Origin: Flavonifractor plautii ATCC 29863 | GTDB lineage: Bacteria > Bacillota > Clostridia > Oscillospirales > Oscillospiraceae | Assembly (NCBI RefSeq): GCF_000239295.1 | Contig: NZ_JH417792.1 | Span: 1 to 32,071, forward strand | Reading direction: 5' to 3' | DNA length: 32,071 bases | Shown here: one piece after another, positions 1 to 7,785 of the stretch | Layout of the letters: each line of letters opens with the position of its first letter | Position numbering within the stretch: the first letter of the stretch is position 1 | Program-made: the position numbers and the translations under genes | Notes under the pieces: generated by a model | Database searches by the model: none | The model's input: only the letters and a program-made list of their open reading frames with translations | Told to the model about the DNA's origin: nothing

Positions 1-13
1 GCGGGAAAAGTGA

Positions 14-48
14 AAACGCCTTGGAACCCAAAGGATTCCAAGGCGTTT
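14..48. terminator. Perfect 13-bp hairpin at the left edge, probable terminator
   Basis: The arms 14-26 and 36-48 are exact reverse complements (AAACGCCTTGGAA / TTCCAAGGCGTTT) around a 9-base loop. On the minus strand the stem is followed by TTTT. On the plus strand the T run is only three bases. It probably ends a gene lying left of the window, or serves both directions. It separates whatever lies to the left from the phage-particle operon. Confidence 0.6.
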
Positions 49-49
49 C

Positions 50-68
50 TGGTAGACTTTTGGTAGAC
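50..68. repeat. Two direct copies of TGGTAGAC, 11 bp apart
   Basis: TGGTAGAC occurs at 50-57 and again at 61-68, so the spacing is about one helical turn. Such phased direct repeats can bind a regulator or a recombinase arm domain. They lie between the left hairpin and the first phage gene, where a late-operon control site or an attachment site could be. No convincing sigma-A promoter is visible in 49-150, so the operon may need an activator or be read from further left. Confidence 0.3.
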
Positions 69-102
69 AAAAAGTAAAAACACAAAAGAAAGGTGGACGG
101 AA

Positions 103-138
103 ATGGGCCACTTTTTCGGGGATGCGGAGTGGAGGTGA
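103..138 (+). CDS. Possible 11-residue leader peptide upstream of the small terminase
   Basis: ATG at 103 follows a good ribosome site (AAAGGTGG at about 89-96) and opens a short frame encoding MGHFFGDAEWR, ending at TGA 136-138. The stop lies inside the GGAGGTGAGGAGGG ribosome site of the next gene, so translation of the leader would bring ribosomes onto that site. This is visible layout only. It could equally be the chance tail of a degraded gene. Confidence 0.25.
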   Translation: MGHFFGDAEWR

Positions 139-150
139 GGAGGGAAACGC

Positions 151-438
151 GTGAAGAACGAGCGGGCACGGCTGCTGCGGAGGATGGAGCGGCTGGCAGG
201 TTGCAGAGTAAATGACGCGGTAAAGCTGGCGTTCCTGGACGGAGAACAGCTAGGAGAGATCGACGGGCTGGATCTGGGAGCGCTGAAGGAGTTCAAGCGC
301 AGCGGAAACGGCGCGGTGGAGCTGAAGCTGGTGGATCGGGCGGCCGTGCTGGAGCGGCTGGTGGAGCTGTCCGGCGGCCGGGAGGACGGGGCGGAGGAGT
401 TTTTCCGGGCGCTGCGGGAGAGCGCCGATGCGGTTTAG
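151..438 (+). CDS. Terminase small subunit-like protein, short form
   Basis: Predicted 95-aa protein starting at GTG 151. The in-frame stop at 136-138 rules out any longer version, and GGAGGTGAGGAGGG lies just upstream. The C-terminal half (ELKLVDRAAVLERLVELSGG, about residues 56-75) resembles the end of PBSX XtmA-type small terminases, where a beta strand and a helix contribute to oligomer assembly. The N-terminal helix-turn-helix half that recognises pac DNA in XtmA-type proteins (well over 200 aa) is absent. The small subunit normally regulates the large terminase and selects the DNA to be packaged. The gene overlaps the large terminase start by 11 bases, which fits coupled translation. 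Assignment rests on the C-terminal resemblance and the position. Lack of a DNA-binding domain would fit low packaging specificity, but that is inference. Confidence 0.7.
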   Translation: MKNERARLLRRMERLAGCRVNDAVKLAFLDGEQLGEIDGLDLGALKEFKRSGNGAVELKLVDRAAVLERLVELSGGREDGAEEFFRALRESADAV

Positions 439-1678
439 GGCCTTTTCCCGGCAGCAGAGGCGTGTGCTCACCTGGTGGTGTTCCGCCGAGGGGCAAAGCC
501 GGGAGGCGGTTATTTGCGACGGAGCGGTACGCAGCGGAAAGACCCTGTGCATGGGGCTGGCCTTCTTCCTGTGGGCCACGGCCTGCTTCGACGGCATGGC
601 CTTCGGGCTGTGCGGCAAAACCATCACGGCGCTGCGGCGCAACCTGCTGCGGGAGGTGCTGCCTACGCTGGGGGCGCTGGGGTTCCAGTGGAGGGAGCAG
701 GCATCCCAAAACCGGCTGACGGTACGGCTGGGCGGGAAGGAGAACACCTTCTACCTCTTTGGCGGCAGAGACGAGGGAAGCGCGGCCCTGATTCAGGGCA
801 TCACGCTGGCGGGGGTTCTGCTGGATGAGGCGGCCCTCATGCCCCGCTCCTTCGTGGAGCAGGCCTGCGCCCGGTGCTCCGTGCCGGGGAGCCGGATGTG
901 GTTCTCCTGCAACCCGGAGCACCCGGAGCACTGGTTTTACAAGGAGTGGATTTTAAAGGCGGAGGAGCGGCGGGCGCTCTACCTCCACTTCACCATGGAG
1001 GATAACCCGGCGCTGACGCCTCAGGTGCGGGAGCGGTACGCGCGCAGCTTCAGCGGCGCCTTCTACCGGCGGTTTGTGTTGGGGGAGTGGGTGGCCGCCC
1101 AGGGGCGGGTATACGATTTCTTCGACGAGAGCTGGGCGAGGCCCGTCCCGGTGGGCGGCATGGAGCGGTGGTGCATCTCCTGCGATTACGGTACGGTCAA
1201 CCCCACGTCCCTGGGGCTGTGGGGGCTGCGGGACGGAGTGTGGTACCGGGTGGCGGAGTCCTACTATGACGCCCGGGCCGAGGGGCGGCAGAGAACCGAC
1301 GGAGAGCACGCCGACGCCCTGGAGCGGCTGGCGGGGGGACGGCCCATCTGGAAGGTGGTGGCCGACCCGTCGGCGGCCAGCTTTATCGAGACCCTGCGCC
1401 GGCGGGGATGGCGGGTGGAAAAGGCCGACAACGACGTGTTGGCCGGTATCCGAACCACCGCCGAACTGCTGCGGCGGGGGAGGCTGGTGATCTGCCAGGG
1501 CTGCGCCGACGCCCTCCGGGAGTTTACCCTCTACTGCTGGGATGAGAAGGCCGGGGGCGACCGGGTAAAAAAAGTCCACGACCACGCCATGGACGACATC
1601 CGCTATTTTGCCGCCAGTGTTGCGGCGGGAGAGCGGGGGTACGTTGGAGGCCTGTGTGTGGAGCGGGGGCGGTTTTAG
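428..1678 (+). CDS. Phage terminase large subunit
   Basis: Predicted 416-aa packaging ATPase and nuclease that pumps DNA into the prohead and cuts it. The ATPase has a Walker A motif GAVRSGKT at residues 32-39 and a Walker B motif GVLLDEA at about 129-135, followed by the coupling segment FSCNPEHPEHWFY. The RNase H-like nuclease has candidate acidic residues D253 (ISCDYGT), D313 (VADPSA) and D389/D390 (HAMDDIRY). Every catalytic element is present and the length is normal for PBSX XtmB-type proteins, so the motor looks functional. It starts at ATG 428 inside the end of the small subunit gene. The portal gene follows after 36 bases, the usual packaging-module order. Confidence 0.95.
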   Translation: MRFRAFSRQQRRVLTWWCSAEGQSREAVICDGAVRSGKTLCMGLAFFLWATACFDGMAFGLCGKTITALRRNLLREVLPTLGALGFQWREQASQNRLTVRLGGKENTFYLFGGRDEGSAALIQGITLAGVLLDEAALMPRSFVEQACARCSVPGSRMWFSCNPEHPEHWFYKEWILKAEERRALYLHFTMEDNPALTPQVRERYARSFSGAFYRRFVLGEWVAAQGRVYDFFDESWARPVPVGGMERWCISCDYGTVNPTSLGLWGLRDGVWYRVAESYYDARAEGRQRTDGEHADALERLAGGRPIWKVVADPSAASFIETLRRRGWRVEKADNDVLAGIRTTAELLRRGRLVICQGCADALREFTLYCWDEKAGGDRVKKVHDHAMDDIRYFAASVAAGERGYVGGLCVERGRF

Positions 1679-1714
1679 CGCGGAGCGCGCCGCGGCAGAG
1701 GATGGGAGGAGAGC

Positions 1715-2875
1715 ATGGGTATATTTGCAAGGAAAAGAGAGAATGGGGCCGGGGCGGCGGTGCAGCTCCGGGAGGGGGGACGGCACCCCTTCGGCGTGCT
1801 GGACGGGTATGTGCCGCTGAGCCAGGGGGAGATGGAGCTCTACCGGAGCATACGGGAGGCCGTCCCCATTGTGGACGCCGCCCTGCGCAAGCTGGTGCGG
1901 CTGGCGGGCGGGGTCAAGGTGTCCTGCCGGGAGAGCGCTGCCCAGGAGGGGCTGGACTGGTTCCTCCAGCATGTGAACACCGGGCGCGGACAGAGGGGTA
2001 TCCAGTCCTTCCTGGACGGCTATCTGGACTCCATGCTCACCTTCGGCCGGGCGGTGGGGGAGATCGTCCCTGACCGGCGGGGCCGGGAGATCGCGGCGGT
2101 GCTGTGCGGCAACCCGGCGGACGTGGAGATTCGGGAGGGGGAGTCGCCGCTGGAGTTTACCCTGTGGGGAAGGAGTGGGGACGGGCAGCTCCGGGAGCTG
2201 CCCCGGCAGGAGCTGCTGCTCTTCACCCCCTTTCAGCCGGAGGTGGGCAGCCCCTACGGCGTGAGTCTGCTGCGGTCCATGCCCTTCCTGACCGGAATCC
2301 TGCTGAACATCTACCAGGCGATGGGGATGAACTGGGAGCGGATGGGCAACGTGCGCTTCGCGGTGGTCTACAAGCCGGGGGACGCGCCCCTGGAGCAGTC
2401 CATGGCCCAGGAGCGCAGCCGCCAGATCGCCCGGGAGTGGTCCGCAGCCATGGAGGCGGGGCGGGACGGCCGGGTGCGCGATTTTGTCGCCGTGGGCGAC
2501 GTGGACATCAAGGTGATCGGAGCGGACAACCAGGTGCTGGACAGCGAGGTGCCGGTGCGGCAGATTCTGGAACAGCTCGTGGCCCGGACGGGCATACCGC
2601 CCTTCCTGTTGGGATTGAGCTGGTCGTCCACCGAGCGGATGAGCACCCAGCAGGCCGACATGATGACCAGCGAGCTCACCGCCATCCGGCGGGGGCTGGA
2701 GCCTGTGGTGGAGCGTATCTGCGAGCTGTGGCTGGCCCTCCACGGGTACGACCGGAGGGTGACGGTGGATTGGGAGGACATCAACCTCCAGGATCTGGTC
2801 GAGGAGGCCCGCGCGGAGTTGTACCGCGAGCAGGCGGAGGAGCTGCGATTGGCGCGAGAGGGCAAAGAGGGCTGA
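1715..2875 (+). CDS. Phage portal protein
   Basis: Predicted 386-aa portal subunit, the dodecameric ring at the capsid vertex through which terminase moves DNA and to which the tail connector binds. Sequence features fit the PBSX XkdE/SPP1 gp6-like group: a mixed N-terminal domain, a central segment with LLLFTPFQPEVGSPYGVSLL, and a C-terminal helical region with FLLGLSWSSTERMSTQQADM followed by a charged helix rich in E, R and A. ATG 1715 is preceded by GGGAGGAGAG. The length is on the short side but complete. Its last 26 codons are repeated 220 bases downstream in a diverged copy, described separately. Confidence 0.9.
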   Translation: MGIFARKRENGAGAAVQLREGGRHPFGVLDGYVPLSQGEMELYRSIREAVPIVDAALRKLVRLAGGVKVSCRESAAQEGLDWFLQHVNTGRGQRGIQSFLDGYLDSMLTFGRAVGEIVPDRRGREIAAVLCGNPADVEIREGESPLEFTLWGRSGDGQLRELPRQELLLFTPFQPEVGSPYGVSLLRSMPFLTGILLNIYQAMGMNWERMGNVRFAVVYKPGDAPLEQSMAQERSRQIAREWSAAMEAGRDGRVRDFVAVGDVDIKVIGADNQVLDSEVPVRQILEQLVARTGIPPFLLGLSWSSTERMSTQQADMMTSELTAIRRGLEPVVERICELWLALHGYDRRVTVDWEDINLQDLVEEARAELYREQAEELRLAREGKEG

Positions 2876-3143
2876 AGAGTGCCGGCGCGGGCAGAGGAGA
2901 CCAGATCGGGGTCCCCGGGAAAGTGCGGAGCACTTTTCTGGGGAGAGGAGACGCAGCGGAAGGAGAGAGCCGCGCCGCAAGCGGCGCGGCGAGGGATCTG
3001 GAGCGTGTGGCGACGAGGTCGAGGAGGCCCGGGCGGAACTGTACCGTGAGCAGGCGGAGGAGCTGCGATTGGCGCGAGAGGGCAAAGAGGGCTGAAGAGT
3101 GTCGGCGCGGGCAGAGGAGACCAGATCGGGGCCACCGGGAAAG
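2797..3143 (+). repeat. Diverged direct duplication of the portal gene 3' end
   Basis: Bases 2797-2923 (last portal codons, stop and downstream sequence) recur at 3017-3143, offset exactly 220 bases. I count 7 differences in 127. The four differences before the stop are CGC/CGG, GAG/GAA, TTG/CTG and CGC/CGT, all synonymous in the portal frame. The second stop falls at 3093-3095. The spacer holds a small hairpin (AAAGTGC-GGA-GCACTTT, 2920-2936) and a strong GC hairpin (GCCGCGCCGC-AA-GCGGCGCGGC, 2969-2990). The whole 2876-3233 gap has no convincing gene of its own, unusual in an otherwise gapless operon. Confidence 0.85.
2920..2990 (+). other. Two hairpins in the portal-protease gap
   Basis: The first hairpin has arms 2920-2926 and 2930-2936 followed by TCTG, a weak terminator-like shape. 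The second has perfect 10-bp arms at 2969-2978 and 2981-2990. They could attenuate transcription, stabilise mRNA ends or be debris from an inserted intergenic repeat. The order of the surrounding genes argues that transcription must pass through this region. Confidence 0.5.
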
Positions 3144-3233
3144 AGCGGCGCGTCAGGGATGCCGCGCCCTACGGAGGGAGAGGGGCGGCTCGTCGGGGTA
3201 TAGGGCGCAGAGTAAGATGAGGGGAGCGATGGG

Positions 3234-4094
3234 ATGAACGTAAACAAGGAGGCGGGCGTGGACTGCGGGCTGGAGGTCAGCCCGGAGGAGCTAAAAGCGA
3301 TCAACGCCATGAGCAAAAAAAAGCTGCGGCCTGAGGAGGTATACGCCTTCGCGGTGCGGCTGTGCGACAATGAGATCGACCGGGACAACGAGCGGTTCCC
3401 GGCCGCTACCCTGGAGGAGCTGGCCCCCCTGTTTGTGGGCAGGAGCGGTCTGTTTGACCACCAGTGGAGCACCCGGAACCAGGCGGCCCGCATCTACCGA
3501 ACCGAGGTGGTGCGGGAGAGCTGGATGACGGAGGCGGGCGAGCCCTACTGCTATCTGAAGGGCTGCGCCTACCTCCTGCGCACCGAGGGAAACCGGGAGC
3601 TGATCGCCGCCATCGAGGGGGGGATCAAGAAGGAGGTCAGCGTGGGCTGCGCGGTGGAGCGGTCGGTGTGCTCCATCTGCGGCGAGGAGTTCCACACCTG
3701 CCCCCACGAGAAGGGGGCGGAGTACGGCGGCAGGCGCTGCTGGGCCGAGCTGGTGGGGGCCACCGACGCCTATGAGTGGTCCTTCGTGGCAGTGCCCGCC
3801 CAGAGAAACGCGGGGGTGATGAAGCACATGCGGATGGAGCAGGAGGCCGCCCTTGGGCGGAAATACCTGGAGAGCCTGCGCGGGGAGGTGGCCCGCCTGG
3901 GCGGCCTGGCCGGGCTGGGGCTGGAGCACGCCGTGCTCCGGGGCATCGCGGACAAGCTGGGCTATGACGAGCTGCTGGCCCTCAAGGGCGCGCTGGAGCG
4001 GCAGGCCGAGCGGGTGTTCCCGGTGGAGACCCAGCTGCGGTATGGCGGCGGGCGGGAGAACGACGGAGAGCGGGACGGGGCATTTTTGATCTGA
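3234..4094 (+). CDS. Prohead protease with embedded Cys/His cluster
   Basis: Predicted 286-aa HK97/XkdF-type maturation protease, possibly with a C-terminal scaffold-like segment. It would process the prohead during capsid assembly. Candidate catalytic residues are H76 (LFDHQWS) and S136 (KKEVSVGC), with the family-like strand EWSFVAVPAQRNAGVMK near residue 182 onward. Between them is a possible zinc cluster: C146, C149, C156, H158 and C169. Related clostridial prohead proteases, as I recall them, carry a similar insertion. The last 90 or so residues are helical and charged, as in scaffold delta domains. ATG 3234 is preceded by GAGGGGAG. The decoration gene follows. Confidence 0.85.
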   Translation: MNVNKEAGVDCGLEVSPEELKAINAMSKKKLRPEEVYAFAVRLCDNEIDRDNERFPAATLEELAPLFVGRSGLFDHQWSTRNQAARIYRTEVVRESWMTEAGEPYCYLKGCAYLLRTEGNRELIAAIEGGIKKEVSVGCAVERSVCSICGEEFHTCPHEKGAEYGGRRCWAELVGATDAYEWSFVAVPAQRNAGVMKHMRMEQEAALGRKYLESLRGEVARLGGLAGLGLEHAVLRGIADKLGYDELLALKGALERQAERVFPVETQLRYGGGRENDGERDGAFLI

Positions 4095-4138
4095 GCGGCC
4101 CCATGCGCAGAGAGGACAGAGGAGAAAGGAGAGGCAGC

Positions 4139-4489
4139 ATGAGCAGGATTTCATTTGAGGGAATTGGAGAGGTGGCGGCCACCTTTGCCTGCGGCGAAGG
4201 GGTAAAGGCGGGCCAGGTGGTGAAGCTCACCGGGGACGGCACCGTCGGCCCCTGCGGCGACGGCGAGCGCTTTTGCGGCGTGGCCCTGAGCGCCGGGGAG
4301 GGCTTCGCGGCGGTACAGCTGGGCGGGCTGATCCGGGTGGCCGCCAGCGGCGGCGCGCTCAGTGAGGGGTGGAACCGGCTGCTGGCCGACGGCTCCGGCG
4401 GCGTCCGGCCGGACAGCGCCGAGACGCCCACCGGCGGCGAATATCTGGTGGTGCGGGCGGAGAGCGGCGGCGCCGTCATCCGCCTGTGA
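4139..4489 (+). CDS. Capsid decoration/stabilisation protein (DUF2190-like)
   Basis: Predicted 116-aa beta-rich, glycine-rich protein. ATG 4139 was chosen because GGAGAAAGGAGAGG sits just before it. An earlier in-frame ATG at 4103 lacks such a site. The pattern of short strands (VAATFACGEGVKAGQVVKL, RFCGVALSAGEGFAAVQLGG) resembles the small DUF2190/gpD-like proteins that bind the outside of HK97-fold capsids and stabilise them. Placement between the protease and the major capsid protein is the usual place for such a gene. The function is assigned from fold-like pattern and context, not from a diagnostic motif. Confidence 0.7.
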   Translation: MSRISFEGIGEVAATFACGEGVKAGQVVKLTGDGTVGPCGDGERFCGVALSAGEGFAAVQLGGLIRVAASGGALSEGWNRLLADGSGGVRPDSAETPTGGEYLVVRAESGGAVIRL

Positions 4490-4508
4490 GAAAGGGAGGT
4501 ATGGAAAT

Positions 4509-5543
4509 ATGGGATATCGTTTTGACAACCTGAGACTGGAAAAGGGCATGTATAACGAGGCGGGCCGCTCCTTCACCCAGGTGCTGGAGCGGGAGGACCC
4601 CTCGGAGCAGTATAAGGGCACGGCGCTGGAGGGGCTGGACGCCTATCAGCGGCAGCTCAAGCGCTTTGACATCAAGGTGAAGGGCGCGGGCAGCGACGCG
4701 GTGGAGAAGTTCTTTGCCACCAGCCAGTCCGCCGTCCTCTTCCCCGAGTACATCGCCCGCTCCGTGCGGCAGGGCATGGAGGAGGCCAACCTCCTGCCCC
4801 ACATCACCGCCGCCGTCACCCGGTTTGACGGCATGGACTACCGCTCCATCGCCTCGGTGCCGGACGACGACCAGAGGGCCCTGCGCTGGGTGGAGGAGGG
4901 CGCCGCCATCCCCCAGACCCAGGTGAAAACCCAGGAGAATCTGGTGAAGCTCCACAAGCGGGGGCGGATGCTGGTGGCCTCCTACGAGGCCATCCGCTAT
5001 CAGAAGCTGGATCTGTTCTCGGTCACCCTGCGGCAGATCGGCGCCCACATCAACCGGATGCACCTGGAGGACGCCATCGAGGTGCTCCTCAACGGCGACG
5101 GCAACGACAACCCCGCCGAGGCCTTCACCGTGGGTACCGATCCCATCGGCGGCACCGCGGGCACCCTCACCTACGATGAGCTGGTGGACTTCTGGGGCCA
5201 GTTTGAGCCCTATGAGATGAACACCCTCCTGGTCAGCGGCGACATGATGCGCCAGATGCTCAAGCTGGAGGAGTTCCAGAACCCCCTGACCGGCCTCAAC
5301 TTCCAGGGCACCGGCAGGCTGGACACCCCTTTGGGCGCAGCTCTGCTGCGCACCTCCGCCCTGGGCGGCGGCACCCTCATCGGCCTGGACCGCCGCTACG
5401 CCCTGGAGATGGTGCAGGGCTCCGACGTGCTGGTGGAGTACGACAAGCTCATCGACCGACAGCTGGAGCGGGCCGCCATCACCAGCATCTCCGGCTTCGC
5501 CAAGCTGTTCACCGGCGCGGCCAAGGTGCTGAAGCTGAAATGA
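4509..5543 (+). CDS. Major capsid protein, HK97 fold
   Basis: Predicted 344-aa shell protein. ATG 4509 follows GGGAGGT at 4494-4500. The first 60 residues are charged and helical (possible N-terminal arm or delta segment). The body has typical HK97-fold capsid segments such as AVLFPEYIARSVRQGMEEAN, the strand block WVEEGAAIPQTQV, and a C-terminal LVEYDKLIDRQLERAAITS. It belongs with PBSX XkdG-like proteins of similar size. The stop overlaps the next start (ATGA). Nothing about the sequence looks truncated, so capsid assembly should be possible. Confidence 0.9.
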   Translation: MGYRFDNLRLEKGMYNEAGRSFTQVLEREDPSEQYKGTALEGLDAYQRQLKRFDIKVKGAGSDAVEKFFATSQSAVLFPEYIARSVRQGMEEANLLPHITAAVTRFDGMDYRSIASVPDDDQRALRWVEEGAAIPQTQVKTQENLVKLHKRGRMLVASYEAIRYQKLDLFSVTLRQIGAHINRMHLEDAIEVLLNGDGNDNPAEAFTVGTDPIGGTAGTLTYDELVDFWGQFEPYEMNTLLVSGDMMRQMLKLEEFQNPLTGLNFQGTGRLDTPLGAALLRTSALGGGTLIGLDRRYALEMVQGSDVLVEYDKLIDRQLERAAITSISGFAKLFTGAAKVLKLK

Positions 5544-5890
5544 CGGAGCAGATTATGGACATGGCCCGCAGCCTGGGGCATGTGGACGGGGGACAGGAGG
5601 AGGCGCTGGAGGCCCTGTGCCGTGCGGCTCAGGCGGAGCTGGCCGGGCGGCTGCGGCCGGAGGTGCGGTCGGAGGACTGCGAAGACGCCTTTATCCTGGC
5701 CTGCGCCTGGCTGGCCCTGGCGGGGCTGGCCGCCGGGGAGACCGGCGGCGGGCGGTTCACCGCCGGGGAGGTCACCATTCAGGAGGGGGACGGGGCGGCC
5801 CGGGCGGCCGCCCTCCGCCTCCAGGCCGAGACGGTGCTGGGCCCCTGGCTGGCCGACCGGGGGTTTGCCTTTCAGGGGGTACCGGGATGA
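5540..5890 (+). CDS. Head-tail connector protein (XkdH/gp6-like position)
   Basis: Predicted 116-aa mostly helical, acidic protein beginning at ATG 5540, which overlaps the capsid stop. Proteins of this size directly after the capsid gene normally form the connector ring beneath the portal. Visible features are an N-terminal helical half with CEDAFILACAWLALAGLA and a second half with FTAGEVTIQEGDGAARAAAL, as in other DNA-packaging connector proteins. No catalytic motif is expected. Assigned from size, composition and position. It shares an ATGA overlap with the next gene. Confidence 0.65.
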   Translation: MTEQIMDMARSLGHVDGGQEEALEALCRAAQAELAGRLRPEVRSEDCEDAFILACAWLALAGLAAGETGGGRFTAGEVTIQEGDGAARAAALRLQAETVLGPWLADRGFAFQGVPG

Positions 5891-6234
5891 CCGGGGCCTG
5901 GGGGCGGATTCTGGCGCGGTACGGGCAGAGCGTCACCCTGCGGCGGGGGGAGGAGGAACAGGACTGCCGGGCGTTTCTCCAGCCGGTGCGGGAGCGGCGG
6001 GAGGACTGGTACCAGGAGCTGCCCACTCCGCTGGGGACGGCGCGGCGGGATCAGTGGATCTATCTGGGGCCGCCGGAGCTTCCGCTGGAAGAGACGAACG
6101 GCCTGTGCGTGGAGTGGAACGGGCTGCGCTTTGCGGTGCGGGCGGCACAGCCCGTCTGCGTGGGGGAGGAGACGCTGTACTGGTGGGCCCTGCTGGCGGT
6201 GGAGGACGGAGAGGCGCAGACAGAGCAGACGTGA
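5887..6234 (+). CDS. Head closure / minor head protein (XkdI-like position)
   Basis: Predicted 115-aa protein, starting at ATG 5887 that overlaps the preceding stop. It has a short helix followed by alternating strands (SVTLRRGEEEQDCRAFLQPV, QWIYLGPPELPL, LRFAVRAAQPVCVGEETLYW). This resembles small beta-barrel head-completion stoppers that seal the connector after packaging. There is no diagnostic motif, so this is mainly a position call within the connector block. Confidence 0.6.
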   Translation: MTGAWGRILARYGQSVTLRRGEEEQDCRAFLQPVRERREDWYQELPTPLGTARRDQWIYLGPPELPLEETNGLCVEWNGLRFAVRAAQPVCVGEETLYWWALLAVEDGEAQTEQT

Positions 6235-6246
6235 GGGGGAAAACAC

Positions 6247-6735
6247 TTGGATTTTCAGGCGGTGCGGGAGCAGATGGCGGCGTTCCTGAGACAGCAGGGG
6301 GTGGACGCGGTATGCGCCTACCCGGAGGAGCGGCGGCGGCAACGGAGCGGGCCGGTGGCCGCCGTATCCCTGCGGGCCTGTCAGGGCGGGCCGGGCGGCT
6401 TTCGGGATTACCTGGGGGAGCGGTACGACGAGAGCAACGGCCGGTGGCAGGAGCTGTACGGCCGGAGGGCGACCCTCACCTTCGGGCTGGACCTCTATGG
6501 AGAGAGCGCTGGGGAGCTCCAGACGGCCTACGACCGGATGGCGGAGGCATTTCAGTGGGAGGGACCCGCCGGGCTGGCGCTGCGGGAGCTCTCCTGCGGG
6601 GAGACGGAATTTGACCGGGCGGCCGGCCTCTACCGCAGGGCGGTGACGGCGGTGTGTCAGGGATACCTGTACGCCGTAGCCGACGAGGGCGGCACTTTCC
6701 TGGACTTTGTTGTGAGAGGAGAGGGACATCTATGA
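6247..6735 (+). CDS. Tail completion/terminator-like protein
   Basis: Predicted 162-aa protein starting at TTG 6247, seven bases after GAGGGGGA; a later ATG at 6274 lacks a good ribosome site. The composition is a mix of helix and strands, with LTFGLDLYGE and LYRRAVTAVCQGYLYAVADE. Immediately upstream of the sheath gene, this slot is normally filled by the tail terminator or head-tail joining protein that caps the tail tube. The stop overlaps the sheath start by four bases. The specific role is inferred from position. Confidence 0.6.
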   Translation: MDFQAVREQMAAFLRQQGVDAVCAYPEERRRQRSGPVAAVSLRACQGGPGGFRDYLGERYDESNGRWQELYGRRATLTFGLDLYGESAGELQTAYDRMAEAFQWEGPAGLALRELSCGETEFDRAAGLYRRAVTAVCQGYLYAVADEGGTFLDFVVRGEGHL

Positions 6736-7766
6736 GCGTGACAAACCATGAGCGGCCGGGGGTATACTCCCGGTACGACGCATCCACGGTGGTGAAAGGC
6801 CGCGGCGGCGGCCGGTGCGTGGGACTGGCGGCCCTGTGCGGCACAGGAACGGCGGGAACGCTCTACACCTTTAACCGCTATGAGGAGGCGGTGACCGCCT
6901 TCGGCGGAGAGGAAACGCTGACGGAGCTGGTGCAGCTGCTGTTCCTCAATGGCGCGGCCCAGGTCAAGGCGGTGCCGGTGGCCGAAGAGGCGGGCTACAA
7001 GGCGGCCTTTTCGGTGCTGGAAGCGGCGGAGGACATCGCAGTGGTGGTGTGCGACAGCGGCGAGCTGACCGTGCAGCAGGCCCTGCGGGACAGCGTGAAG
7101 GCCGCCTCTGAAGCGCGGCGAGAGCGCATCGCCGTGGTGGGCGGCAAGGCGGGGGAGAATGCCACAGCCCTGGTTCAGCGGGCCGAGGGGCTCAACAGCG
7201 AGCGGGTGGTGCTCACCGCCCCGGTGGGAGAAGGCGGCGGCGCGGCGGTGGCCGCGGCAGTGGCGGGAGCCATCGCCGGGGAGAGCGACCCGGCCATTCC
7301 CCTGGGCGGCGCGGAGCTGAAAGGCGTGGACGGGCTGGAGGCCCGGTATGGGGATACGGAGATCGACACCCTGGTGCGGGGCGGGGTCACCCCGGTGGAG
7401 CAGGCGGCCGGGGTGGTCAGCGTGGTGCGGGGCGTGACCACCCGCACCAAGACCGGAGAGGCGGCGGACGCCACCTGGCGGGAGCTGACCACCATCCGCA
7501 TCGTGGACGACGTGATCCCCACCGTGCGCGACGCCCTGCGTGCCCGGTTCCGCCGGGCCAAGAACACCGAGCAGAGCCGGGGGGCCATCCGCTCCCAGGT
7601 GGTGCTGGAGCTGGAAAACAAGCTGGCGCGGGAGATCATTACCGGATACGGCGAGGTCTCCGTAGAGGCCGATGCGGACAACCCCACGGTGTGTCTGGTG
7701 GATTTTTCCTTTACCGTGGCCCATGGGCTCAACCAGATCTGGCTGAGCGCGCATATCACTGTGTGA
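6732..7766 (+). CDS. Contractile tail sheath protein
   Basis: Predicted 344-aa sheath subunit (XkdK-like), the part that shortens during contraction and drives the tube through the target envelope. It begins SVTNHERPGVYSRYD, the usual sheath opening with a GVY strand. It ends with the conserved core ARFRRAKNTEQSRGAIRSQV, LVDFSFTVAHGLNQIWLSAHI. The start at 6732 overlaps the preceding stop. It is shorter than typical sheaths of 400 or more residues, and the difference lies in the variable surface domains, not in the C-terminal core. Its presence makes this a contractile system. Confidence 0.9.
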   Translation: MSVTNHERPGVYSRYDASTVVKGRGGGRCVGLAALCGTGTAGTLYTFNRYEEAVTAFGGEETLTELVQLLFLNGAAQVKAVPVAEEAGYKAAFSVLEAAEDIAVVVCDSGELTVQQALRDSVKAASEARRERIAVVGGKAGENATALVQRAEGLNSERVVLTAPVGEGGGAAVAAAVAGAIAGESDPAIPLGGAELKGVDGLEARYGDTEIDTLVRGGVTPVEQAAGVVSVVRGVTTRTKTGEAADATWRELTTIRIVDDVIPTVRDALRARFRRAKNTEQSRGAIRSQVVLELENKLAREIITGYGEVSVEADADNPTVCLVDFSFTVAHGLNQIWLSAHITV

Positions 7767-7785
7767 GAATGGGGGAGGAAGGAAC

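Noticed and set aside
2104-3237. 377-codon plus-strand frame running through the portal-protease gap
   Set aside because: Most of it is a shadow of the portal gene, and the part in the gap is Arg/Gly-rich repeat translation with no ribosome site. The gap is better explained by the duplication.
953-3493. 846-codon open frame on the minus strand
   Set aside because: It lies opposite the terminase, portal and protease genes and is Pro/His/Leu/Arg-rich, typical for a GC-rich shadow frame.
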